Below are positions 22,116-32,989 of a DNA stretch of 64,000 bases, one piece after another. The notes beneath the pieces were generated by a model. It worked only from the letters and a program-made list of their open reading frames with translations, made no database searches and was not told the DNA's origin. Both the position numbers and the translations under genes were made by a program. Position 1 is the stretch's first letter. Each line of letters opens with the position of its first letter. This DNA comes from Obelidium mucronatum (lineage: Eukaryota > Chytridiomycota > Chytridiomycetes > Chytridiales > Chytriomycetaceae): assembly GCA_025765595.1 (NCBI GenBank), contig JAIVFH010000088.1:62001-126000 (forward strand). The letters run 5' to 3'.

Positions 22116-25100
22116 ATGCTCAAGACGAATGGCGGCAACGGCCTGCTGCTCGCGGTGTCTGAGGCGTCGGCGTCGCTGTCCGAGACGGCGTTCGACGCCA
22201 AGACGCGGCGCACGAAAGTGGCGCCGCTTGTGCGGCTGCCCGAGGCGGCGCCGGTGAAGTGCGTCGCGTGGACGGCCGACGGCAGCCGCTTCGCGTTCGC
22301 GTCGAGCAGCGGCCGCGTGTCGGTTGCAGTGGCCGCGCCCGCGGACGAGCCCGAGCCCAACGCCGACGCCGCGAACTCGACCGCCTGCGACCGCCTGCGC
22401 CCTGCGGCGCGCGGCGTGCGGGTTGTCGCCGAGCTCGCGCCGAAGCCCGCGCGGCCGGCGGCGCTGCTCGCGTGGGCCGCCGACGGCCGCGCGCTGCTGG
22501 CCGGGCTCGCCAAGAGCCGCAGCGAGCCGTGCATCCTCGTGTGGGACGCTGCCGCCGCCGCCGCGCCCGCGCCCGCGCCGCTCGCGCAGCTGGCCGCCGG
22601 CGAGGCGCTGGCGTCCGCCGCGTGGCTGCGCGGCCACGGCCACGACGCCGCGTTCCTGGCGGGCGTCGCCGCGCGCTGGATCCGCGTCTACGACCTGCGC
22701 CGCACAAACTCGCTGTCGCTGGCGACCGACGCGAACAACGCCGCCCAGATCGTCATTGCGTCGCGCTTCGTGCACGGGCTCGCCGTTGACCCGTTCGACG
22801 CGTTTCGCTTTGCGTCCTATTCGGCCGATGTCGCCGGGCCCGTCGTTGCGTTGTGGGACATTCGCAGGACTGCTGTTCCCGTGCTGAATCTGGAAGTACA
22901 GGGCGTGCGAGGTGATTAATTGGAGTCTGGAGTTGATCAGAGAATTCTTTTAACAAGACTCTCAATCGCGCAGGTGGAATCGGTGGGCTTGAATGGTCTC
23001 CCTCTCGTCGAGGGCTGCTTGCTGCATGCGGGAAAGATGGGGGCGGATCCATCACAGTATGGGATCTTCGTGAGGGGCCTGATGATGGTTGGTAGTGGAT
23101 ATTTATTCCTTCATCTCGCACCACACCAACAACACCCAACATTTTTTCAGGCGGTCCGACCGGGATTCAGCGGTCCAGCAGTGGCATCTCAACTCCCACA
23201 GCGGCAGCCCCATTATCAGTCGATCTATCAGCACCCATCCTTTCAGCGGAGCGAACAACCCCCATAGTTCACCACGAACGACGAATTACGCCTGCCGGTG
23301 CAAACGCAATCAATGGACCCATTGCGATCGCCTGGCTTCCATTGAGCAACGATATAGCTGCAGACGTACTTTTGACAATGAGTGTGGAAGATGGCACAGT
23401 CAAATCACATACTCTGCTGCATACACCAGTGAGCTCTTGGGGTGCACTCGCAAACAGAGGAGCAGGGCATTCGTTGGCCATTGCGTTTGGTCGATCTACA
23501 ATTGTGAAGGATATCGGGGGTGGAGGGGAATGGGATGATGATATTGCAAGTGTAATCCGAAAAAGAGCTCTTGATGGATATGCCTTGGATGTTAGTTGTC
23601 TCTTGGTCGAAATGCTTCGTAATTCCCTTAATTCTTTCAACCAGATCAAACAAAACCTTGCCATGTTGCAGAAAAAAGTGTTTGTAGAGTCTTCACAGGT
23701 TTTGATTCAAGTATGGAGCTTACTACGAGACATGAAATCTCAATCGCGCAACTATATTGCCGCGGAAGATGGGAAAGAGTATTCTCTGTTAGGGATCAAC
23801 CAAATAGTCAGTGACGCGATATCTCGGAATGCCAACAGCACACCCACCTCAGGGTACGCTGTTGCTTCGAAAAATGTTCCCACGATCATGTCGTATTTTG
23901 AGTCGTATGCAAGCGATTTCCGGACGATGGGGTTGAGAATGTGTGGGAGGTTGTTTGAATCGGATGCAAGTTTAGAGTTGAAGCTGCAAGGGTGAGGGTG
24001 TTTTTATTTTTTATTTTGGGTCCTTATTGCTTATGACTTCTCTTCCAAGATTTGAACAGAATGGAAACTTTGAGCAAGCTGCAGGATTTGCGCTTTTTTA
24101 TTCTTCTAGTTTAGAACGAGCGCTCAAGTCTTTGAATTCTTCCAAAGGTTTGGTTCTCGAATTTTTTGTGATTTCTCGCAAAACTTAAAAAACCGCGATC
24201 AAAGATGACAAACTCAGGTTGGTCGCCGCAGCTTTGGCAGGGTACATGGCTGGTTCTCCCTCCAGCACGTGGGTGAATTTATGCCAAACACTAAGTGCGG
24301 AGCTTAAAGATCCGTATCTGAGGTCTTTGTTTGCATTAATGGCGAGCAATGGCGACTGGTACCAAGTTTTGGAAATGACAAATGGTCTACAGTTGCATGA
24401 TAAAGTTGGGATTGCGCTACGCTTTCTACCGGATTCCGAGGTATCCTTTCTTTTTCTTGTGTTGTTGAGTGTTACCACTTTGTCTAACAAAACATGGTCA
24501 ATCAAGCTGCTGCAATATATCCGAAAGACGTCAAAACAATTGACGGCAGCAGGAGATATACGAGGATTACTGTTGACTGGTTTCATTACAGATTCGGGGA
24601 TTGACTTGTTGGAAAAATACATTGATGCGACTGGGGATTTTCAATCTGCTGCTTTGATTGCCTTGTCTGCAATGAGCTCGGCGGCGGGTGTGAATTCAAG
24701 CTTTATCCAAGAAGACTCCAAAGTAATGAACTGGTTTGAAAAGTGAGTTGATGCTTTTTGTTTTTTGCATTCATGTTTTCCTCCCGTTTTGTTGAGAATT
24801 GTTTTTAAAAGCTACCGGGATGCCTTGGATCGATGGGAACTGTTTCATGAGCGGGCCAACTTGGACATTGCAAAAAGTAAATTATTCCGACAAGGCGGTG
24901 GAGGAGGCAAGACAACTTCCCTGTCTCCAACTTCAACAACAGTTTACCAACCACAAATCCATATTCGATGCAATTTTTGCAACAACCCGATATCACAAAA
25001 TATCTTGCAAGGAGGAATGGGAGGAACAGGAATAAGCTCTATGATGGCAGGAGGAGGGATCAAGAAACCGACAACAACCGGTTCTCACACAGCCTGTCCG

Positions 25101-25379
25101 CACTGCAAAAAACCTTTACCTCGGTGTGCGATATGTCTAATGCATCTAGGAGCGCCTACTGTTGATCCCACGGGCGTGACGACGGGATCAGGCGGTGGAA
25201 GTGGTGGTGGAAGTGGTGGTGGGAATCATACCTCGTCGGATGGATTAGATGGGTTTTGGAATTGGTTCACGTGGTGCCAGACGTGTCGGCACGGCGGACA
25301 CGCGTTCCACGTGCAGCAGTGGTTTGCGATGCATTCGGGGTGTCCTGTTGCGGGCTGCGACTGCCAGTGCTGTGATTAA
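22116..25379 (+). CDS. MIOS: MIOS/Sea4, WD-repeat subunit of the GATOR2 (SEA) complex
   Basis: GATOR2 relieves GATOR1 inhibition of TORC1 at the vacuole or lysosome. Exon 1 encodes the start of a WD40 propeller (VKCVAWTADGSRFAFASSSG); exon 2 gives another blade (GLLAACGKDGGGSITVWDLR). The middle is alpha-solenoid (VIRKRALDGYALDV, LVAAALAGYMAGSPSSTWVNL). The C-terminal zinc-binding module is diagnostic: CNFCNNPIS, CPHCKKPLPRCAICLMHLG, then FTWCQTCRHGGHAFHVQQWF and CPVAGCDCQCC. About seven introns, all in frame, no frame breaks. A Gly/Ser repeat sits inside the zinc module at 25185-25230. Exon 1 is strikingly GC-rich (about 22140-22800), unlike the rest. The next gene starts 25 bp after this stop. 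Confidence 0.92.
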
Positions 25380-25404
25380 AAAAAAAAACTAAATAAAAAC
25401 TGGG

Positions 25405-28400
25405 ATGGACGGCTGGTTCAGCAACATCACGTCGTCGCTCGCCAGCGCCGTCAGCGAAGTCGAGCAGGGCCTCAACAAGGCGCTCGACGTCCCAGCGGCG
25501 TCCGAGCCGCCTGCGGGCGCGGCCGCGGCCGCGACTGCGACGGCGCCGCCGCCAAACACGTCGGCGGTCGACGACGGCTTCGCGGCGCTCGGCGGCTTTC
25601 TCAGCGCGTCGCTGGCGTCCGTCGCGAGTCTCAAGCCGAACGACGCCTGGGACCTGGCCGCCTTTTCGCCCGCCGCCGCCGGCGTGGGCGCGGTCAGGAC
25701 GCCGGACGAGCCGACGCCGAACCTGAAGCCGGATGCGCGAAAGGCAGACGTGGTGTCGCCGGCCCGCGAGCCAGCCGCCGATGTTCTTGTGAAGGCAGAT
25801 GTGTCGACTGGGAATGCGACAAATCATGTCAAGGACGATACTGGTCCTGATGCGGCTGCTTCCGATGTTGCACCTGTCTCTGTTGTTACATCTGTTGCTG
25901 CGGCTCCAATTGTCGACGCAGATCATGATGATGCCTTGTCGCTGAAACGGAAAGCAGATCCGTCGCCACCAGCACCGATAGAACCAGTCTTGAACGCTCC
26001 CAAAGATTCTCAGTCAAAAAAAGTTATATCCACCGTTACGGAAGCGACCACAGCGGAACCTAGTCTAGAGAAGGACACAGTCCCTGCCATTGATGATGAG
26101 AATATCCCTCCACCAGCAGCAGCAGCAGCAGCACCCCTGTCCCCCGAAAAACGTCTCGCTTCCATTATTTCTCAACGCGAACAACAGCTACTCGCCGCAA
26201 TGACAGCAAACGCTGCACTATCAGATGAAATTTCAGATTTAAAGAAACAGATTGATGTTCTCGTTTCAAAGGATTCTGCTTCGGTTTTGGAGGAATTCAC
26301 GAAACGGCTGGATGCTTCGGAGAAGGCGAATAGTCTAGCACTCAAGGTTTATTGCGATACCCGCCCTTTTTTTTTACGTGCTATTGAATAGTTTTTTTTT
26401 CGTCCAGGACCGAGACAAGTACAAGTCAAATTACAATGCCCTTCAAGCGTCGTTTGACGACACTATAAAGCAACTCTCTGATCGCGAAGAGAAAATCAAG
26501 AATTTATTGGAAGAGGGAGAAAAGTTGTCGAAAAACGAATTGAAAATGAGTACCATTGTCAAGAAACTCCGCGCAAAGGAACAGGAATCTGAAACTCTCA
26601 TGAAGGAGCAAACCAAGAAAATAGAACAACTTACTACCGAGTTGAGCGATTTGAAGGAAAAGTGGAGTCGATTGACTGAGAGCGAACGAAGGCTTGGAGG
26701 TGGGGGGAGAGTATTGTTACTGCTGTTTGAACTTTGGACTTTGATTTATCAATTTTAGATTCCGTCAAATCGGGAACCGAAATGGCAGAAAAACAAGCAA
26801 AACAGATTGTCAAGTTAGAGAACGAATTGGTTACTGCAAAAGGAGAATCTGGCAACTTGAAGGCCCAACTTGAACGGGCTCGTGCCGATTTGCAAGAAGC
26901 TCGACAACTGAATGCGGATGCAAACACTGCTGCTCATGCAGAAGCTCTTGAAAAAGAGGTACAGAAAAGAGCACGCTTTTGTTGTTTTTTGTTGTTATTT
27001 TCGTGCCTTTAACTAGATTCTTGTGTTCAGATATTAGCCAACGAAAGTCTCCACAAACAACTCCTTGAACAGCAAAGGCAATTTTCTTCCATTGAAAGCG
27101 CGCTCCAGAAGGAAGTTTTTGACCTTCGATCTTCTTTGGCACGATTGGAGGATGAATCAAGTTGGAAAGAAGGTAGTGTGATCTGGTGCGCGATTATTTG
27201 TTTTATTTTTTTCATTTTTTTTTCAAATAGAAAACCTCCGAAAAGAGATTCAATCCCTACATGCTAGACTTCAAGCCGCTGATTCTCGACACGAAGATTT
27301 GTTTGCTGAAGCTCGAAGTGCAGACCGACCACTTGTTCGTCAAATTGAATCACTTCAAGTTCAACATGCCTGCTGCAAGGAAAGACTGGGAACAAATCGA
27401 AGTGAGGTAAAGAAGAACGAAAAAAAAAATGACAAGAACCAGCAAAAAAGCTCAATCTGATTCTTTTTTTTTTTTCGTACAACAGCCTCACTGCGCGACT
27501 ACAGCAAGCCGAGAGGGAGTGTTTTGAAAGTGGAGAGAAAGAAAAAGCCAGTGTAGAGAAATGCGAGGAATTGGTGAGAGATTTTGTGTAAAAAATTGCT
27601 GTTTCGTGACTCGTTCCCCCTCTTTTTTCAAACAGAACAAGAAAGTATCATCTCTGGAGTATCAATTTGGTAGAGAAAGGCAAGAGAGATCTCGTATTCA
27701 AGCCGAATTGGATGTACGCATTCTCCATAATCATGCACTTCCGACTAATTGTATAAAATTATTCAGGATCATGTTTCCCGATTGGATAACTCTGACCGAC
27801 AAGTCAGTGACCTTACCGCCAAACTAAACCACCTAAAAACAAGCCACGCACGAGAATTACAAGAGGCCCAAACAGCATTCCAAGAAACCCTCCGAAAAGC
27901 ACTTGAAGAAGAACGGAGGAAAACCGAAATGCTTCTCAAGGAAGAACGAGATCGACTGCAAAGAGAAAGACTGAAAGTGGATGATTTAAAACAGCTTTCT
28001 GAAAAAGTAAATTCAACCAACGGCGCCGCCGGTCCCACATCGTCAGCAACGCCTCCTTTCGTGTCGACAAGTTCTTTACCAAAGCAATCTTCGGGATCGT
28101 TGGATGGAGTCATGAGTCCAAGTGGTTATGATTCTCCAAGAACGCCTCTCGATATCTCCAGTGGTGGTGTTGCTGGTCAGCATCAGCCTGGCGGGGCAGT
28201 TGTGGAGCGGTTATATCATAGTTTGAAGCAACTGCAGGGTCAGGTATCTTCTTTACAAGCTCAGTTGCATATGGTTACCAAGACTCGAGGTTTGAGTCCT
28301 TTTTTTTTCACTGGAACGTAGATCATTTAACTTCCTTTTTGTGGCAGATGAATTGGCTGAAGAGTTAGTGAAGGCCACTTCAGATGCATCTGATGCGTAA

Positions 28401-28665
28401 GTTTTTCCCCCACCGAAAGTGTTTTGAGAGAAGTTAACGGCGCTTCCAACTTTTTTTTTTTTCGTTTAGTAAAACATCTGCTGCTACAATCCAGTCTCTT
28501 GAGTCACAACTAGGTGAATTAAACAGAAGGTATATGGCGGCTCTTGAATTACTGGGAGAAAAGATGGAGAAAGTGGAAGACTTGCAGCAAAATATTGATG
28601 AGTTGAAGAGAATTCAAAAGATTGAAATTGAGGAACTGATGCGAGTTCAAAAACCGGCATCTTGA
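25405..28665 (+). CDS. TMF1: TMF1/Sgm1-type Golgi coiled-coil protein (golgin)
   Basis: A long coiled-coil protein. The N terminus MDGWFSNITSSLASAVSEV is typical of TMF; a Pro/Ala/Asp-rich segment follows. The TMF DNA-binding-like domain is clear: K-LL-EEGEKLSKNELKMSTIVKKLRAKE. Later come RPLVRQIESLQ and KDWEQIEVSLTARLQQAE. The C-terminal Rab6-binding TMF_TATA_bd domain reads LYHSLKQLQGQVSSLQAQ, DELAEELVKATSDAS and RYMAALELLGEKMEKVEDL. TMF tethers vesicles at the Golgi through Rab6. About ten introns. Between RPLVRQIESLQVQH and the next conserved segment one extra base (about 27370) is needed. Exon 1 is GC-rich to about 25760. It starts 25 bp after the MIOS stop. Confidence 0.88.
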
Positions 28666-28796
28666 CCAAGATACCATCCCCAAAAAAAATTAAACACGAG
28701 TATAATGTATTTTAGATCGATGGAAAAGGAAAAGAAACAGCATATTAAAAAAGAAACACCCCCTCAAAAAAAGGAGAGACCACCAATTCAATTCTT

Positions 28797-29705
28797 TCAA
28801 AAACGATCGCTTTCCAAGGTCATTTGTCTCGCAATATCAGTGTTTTCCACCACCTTGGTAAACTCTTCAAAGGAAATTTTCCCATCTCCGTCACCATCAG
28901 CTTCCATAATAGTCTTGTCTACAATTTGCTGAAGCTGTTGATCCTTCAAGTTGTTTCCAACCATCATTTTGAGAACGAGAAAGAGCTCTCCATTCGAAAT
29001 ATATCCATCGCGATCCATATCATACACTTTGAACGCGACTGTACAATTTTTTTTGGTGGGTGTTTTTTTGGTGTGATCAGATTAGCCATGGTCAGGGGGG
29101 CGTAGTTGTCAAAGAACCCATTCCACATTACACTTTAATTTGTCCTCCTTCTTCCCTTTGGCAGAGAAAGCCGACAACCCTCCAATAAACTCTTTAAAGT
29201 CTACATCTCCAGTTCCATCTCCATCCAATACACTCAATAATCTGGCAGCTAGAGGGTTGGATGCGATTTGAGGTAAAGCCAGGAATTCGTCCTTGTCGAT
29301 TGTGCCGGAACCGTCCTTGTCGAGTTTCACGAATCGCTTGTATAGTCTTTGGATCTGGGGGATAATTTAAATGTGGAGGAGAGAGAGAGAGAAAAAAAAT
29401 AAAGGGGTTAAGTTGAGGTCGTTGTGGTGAGATTTTCGTGTTTGGGGGGCTACCTCATCGGCCGTGACTATAAAACAAAATGAAGAACATATCAGTCAAC
29501 AACAGACAATTCCTATAAAGTGAAGTTTACAATTTGAAGAGGCGACCATCTCCTCGAGTTGACTGTCAGGGGAAAGTAATTGTTAGATTAAGTGGGTGGC
29601 TTTTGCGCACTGGATCAATATAGAAGACTAGGAGGCGCTGATAGAAGATACGCAGTGCGATAAAAGGATAGTGACGCTGGAGACGCACCTTGAGTTGGCT
29701 CCCAT
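28797..29705 (-). CDS. CNB1: Calcineurin regulatory subunit B
   Basis: CNB binds calcium through four EF hands and activates the calcineurin phosphatase. Exons give [30 protein letters not shown] hands [39 protein letters not shown] and [13 protein letters not shown], and the catalytic-subunit-binding helix [20 protein letters not shown]. All calcium-ligand positions are filled. Gly2 suits N-myristoylation. Introns of 40-110 nt join in frame. The stop is at 28797. It is divergent from SLY1 with 67 bp between start codons. Confidence 0.95.
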
Positions 29706-29772
29706 TTCCTGATAGTGAGTTGGTTTATTATTAAAAATAAATAAATAAACACACAGAAATAGTTCTTAAAAA
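29706..29772. promoter_or_regulatory. 67-bp bidirectional spacer between calcineurin B and SLY1
   Basis: The two start codons face away from each other across 67 bp of AT-rich sequence with (AAAT) runs. No TATA box stands at a useful distance for either gene. Confidence 0.5.
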
Positions 29773-32301
29773 ATGAGTGGGTCACTGAGGCAGGCACAGA
29801 AGGGTAAGTCGGGGTATTCGATCTGAAATTTCATCGACTATATCGTTTGCCTCAAGTGTATGATTGCTGGGAGTTCTAATCATCAACGACAGATGCCATT
29901 ATTGCCATGCTCAACTTCAACAACAAGGACGCAGTAGCTTCTCAAAAGAAACCAGCTGCATTTGATTCGCCTTCAGATGGATTGCGTGCGCCTCAATTGG
30001 TGGAAACTGTGTGGAAGGTGTTGGTATACGATAAGGCAGGACAGGATATCATTTCGCAGCTTCTGAAAGTGAATGAATTGAGAGAAAACGGAGTCACTGT
30101 ACACATGTATGTGCCTTTCTACTTTTGCGTCTTGCGAAGCGTCATCGACTTCGAAAACTAATCCTTTTCCCTCACTAAAGGCCCCTCTACATGGATCGTC
30201 AACCGTTATCAGATGTTCCTGCTGTTTATTTCATTCAACCTACTCCTGAGAATATCAAGCGTATTGCTGAGGTAAGGTTCCTCTGGGATTTCGTAACTCA
30301 AACATGGCATTTCATCAAAACAGGACTTGTCCAAGAATCTGTATGAGTCTTACTACCTGAATTTCACATACACTATCTCTCGGAACTTGCTTGAAGAATT
30401 GGCTGCTGCATCAATTGCGGCCAATTCATCAGTTCAAATCGCCCAAGTTTATGATCAATATTTGAATTACATTACGCTTGAAGACTGTCTATTCTCTCTC
30501 AACTTTACGGACACATACAAAGTTTTGAATGACGCTGCTTCCACTGACCGAATGATTGACTCTGTTACAGAAAATATCGTTTCGTCCCTGTTTTCTGTCA
30601 TTGCAACAATGGGTTCGAGCCGCCAATATCAATTATTATTACTGTTAAAATTGACGGTTTGATTACAAAACACAGGCGTGGTTCCCATCATTCGTTGTCC
30701 TCGCGGAAATGCCGCCGCAAATGTTGCCACAAAACTTGATCAGCGTATTAGAGACCATATTATGAATTCCAGAAACAATAATCTGTTTTCTGAGTCCAAC
30801 AGTGGCAGCGCTGGTGTCGGAGCGCTATCGTTGACTGGATCCAGACCTGTCTTGATTTTGTTGGACAGAAACTTGGACTTGGGTTCCATGTTGAATCATA
30901 CGTGGACTTATTCTACTTTGGTTCATGATTTATTGGATTTGAAGCTTAATCGCGTTGTTATTGAGGTGACAATATCTCATTTGTGTCCGTCTTTGCTTAT
31001 GTGTCGATAATAGACAGAAGACAAGGGACGAAAGCAAAAGAAGCAATTTGACATTGATGCAACTGACTTTTTCTGGAATAAGAACAGTGGAAACCCATTT
31101 CCTCAAGTTGCTGGTATGGGGGTTTCTGATTTCATTGGATCAAGGGCTAAATATTACGTTTTCTTATTTTATGTAGATGATGTCAACTCTGAAATCACAC
31201 GATACAAGAAGGATGTTGACGAGGTGACAAAGTCGTCTGGCCTGACTTCATTGGAAGACGTGGATCCAAAGTGAGTCCATGTTGAAAGGAATGAATCCCC
31301 AGATGTATGCTCAATTGGTTTCTGCATAGTTCTAATGCCGAGACCTTGAAGTACGCTTTGACTGCTTTACCAGAACTCACTGATCGAAAGCGCACTCTTG
31401 ACATGCACATGAATATCGCGACCGCATTGTTCCAGATTATTAATGATCGCAAACTCGATGCTTTTTTTGCGATTGAAGAAGCTATGGGAAAACAGGTTGG
31501 GGTTACTTTTTTTTGGTTGAATTGACATATCTAATACAACATAGAACAAAGCCACAGTCTTGGAAACTCTTCGCGATGCTGAAAAAAAAGCTGAAGACAA
31601 ACACAGATTTTTCCTGGTCTTTTACCTTTCGCGCGAAGACATTCCTAAAGAGGACATGACTGAATATGAAGAAGCGTTGGTCACAGCGGGAGTTTCGCTG
31701 GGAGCTTTATCTTACTTAAAGAGTGTGAAATCGTTTATCAAGATGGCAGCCGCCTCAACGATCGGAGGCACCAGCGCGAATGCCACCACATCAGCCAATT
31801 CAAGTGATTTTATTGGAACTTTTACCACCAAGGTTGAAAAAATGATCAAACGGATAGCTTCATTCTAACTTTTCAACTTAGCTCCGTGGAACTTTAGATA
31901 GTGCCGGAGTAAGTGGTGGGCTGGATTCGATCATCTCCAACGTCCGAAACTTGTTGCCTACCCGTAAAGACTTGGCCTCAACTCGAATCGTTGAATCCAT
32001 TATGGAAGGTAATACTGCTGGAACTGATGCGGATGAATACTTGCTGTTGGACCCAAAAGCGAGTCGCGCGTTGGCTGGAAAGCCAAGTCCATCAAAGCCC
32101 GCTGTTGGTGGACCAGGAAAGGCAGGGTACCAAAACGCCGTTGTTTTTGTGATTGGGGGTGGGAATTACTTGGAATATCAGAATCTGCAGGACTATGCTC
32201 AACGCTCGCAGCAAAAAAAGAGAATTACTTATGGATCAACGGAGATTGTTACGGCCAAGGCCTTTTTAACTCAACTGGAATCTTTGGGTGGTAATCGATG
32301 A
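29773..32301 (+). CDS. SLY1: Sec1/Munc18-family SNARE regulator Sly1
   Basis: Sly1 clamps Sed5/syntaxin-5 SNARE complexes in ER-Golgi transport. The spliced protein (about 650 residues) matches Sly1 end to end: [130 protein letters not shown], and the end [18 protein letters not shown]. About nine short introns all join in frame; exon 1 is [10 protein letters not shown] and exon 2 starts DAIIAMLNF. No frame breaks. Confidence 0.95.
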
Positions 32302-32437
32302 ACAAAAAAATAAAAAACTTCCTTTGGTCACATGACATAACCGTTGATGACACTTGCAAAAAAAAAAAAATCATGGCTGCAGGTATGTCTGTCAATAAAA
32401 CGTCATCAATTACAGCAACGTGATCCTATGATATCAT

Positions 32438-32509
32438 GACTCCTTGGCGCAACGGTAGCGCGTTCGTCTCCAAAGCGAAAGGTTGCGCGTTCAAATCGCG
32501 TAGGGGTCA
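32438..32509 (+). tRNA. tRNA-Trp (CCA), copy 2
   Basis: Sequence identical to the tRNA-Trp at 12321-12392, on the opposite strand. Acceptor GACTCCT/AGGGGTC, anticodon loop CTCCAAA. Its flank (about 32630-32720) is also related to that of copy 1, so it is part of the inverted duplication. Confidence 0.9.
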
Positions 32510-32689
32510 CAATCCAAGTCGCATTCCCTTGTATTTTTTTCACCCATTACACGTCAACAGTGAATAGCCACAATGCATTCCTGACTTCATTTTGTCTCTC
32601 TCTTGCCAACCACTCAATCGCATATATGAAATATTTACGTACTCCCTTTATTTTATAGACACAAGGAAGTGGGACGCATAAAAGAACAA

Positions 32690-32790
32690 AAGAATATTCA
32701 AGTCAGGTACTAATCCATGCAGCTGGCTTAGAGACTGGATTCAAGGGTATTCCAGTTACAATCTACGGAAACTGTCTCTAAGAGGCAATA
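32690..32790. pseudogene. Remnant of secreted-protein gene at an inverted junction
   Basis: Reading plus to minus, the reversed 3' flank and stop of a secreted-protein gene (reverse of GTCTCTAAG, about 32731-32739) runs directly into a plus-strand fragment TGFKGIPV...IYGNCL with its own stop at about 32780. So two gene ends of the same family meet tail-first with the bodies deleted. The fragment also has an internal deletion compared with GFKCIPVAGNNYGG. It cannot encode the protein and marks a rearrangement point. Confidence 0.65.
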
Positions 32791-32915
32791 TTCTTTTAAG
32801 TGGTCATTGTGTGTCTATCGCATAAAATATCAGATTATGTGTAATATGTTGAAAACTGGGTCAATGAAATTCTAAATTGCGACTGTGCTTATGAAATTCT
32901 AAAACGTACAAGGGT

Positions 32916-32989
32916 CGACAACGGCAGGATTTGAACCTGCGCTCCCAGAGGGAAGTAGATTTCTAGTCTAACCGCTCGGCCACGTTGTC
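32916..32989 (-). tRNA. tRNA-Ser (AGA), atypical or degenerate
   Basis: The minus-strand sequence has acceptor GACAACG/CGTTGTC, the class II start GTGGCCGAGCGG, loop CTAGAAA (anticodon AGA), a long variable arm (CTTCCCTCTGGGAG) and T arm CAGGTTCAAATCCTG. Total length is 74 nt, about 8 nt below the usual 82. The missing bases are the 3' side of the D arm and part of the anticodon stem. The variable and T arms are normal. It may be a pseudogene or a tolerated variant. Confidence 0.65.

Noticed and set aside
22120..22790. Several long Arg/Ala/Pro-rich frames on both strands of MIOS exon 1
   Set aside because: The segment is extremely GC-rich, so stop codons are rare in all frames. Only the MIOS frame shows WD-repeat motifs and splices onward.
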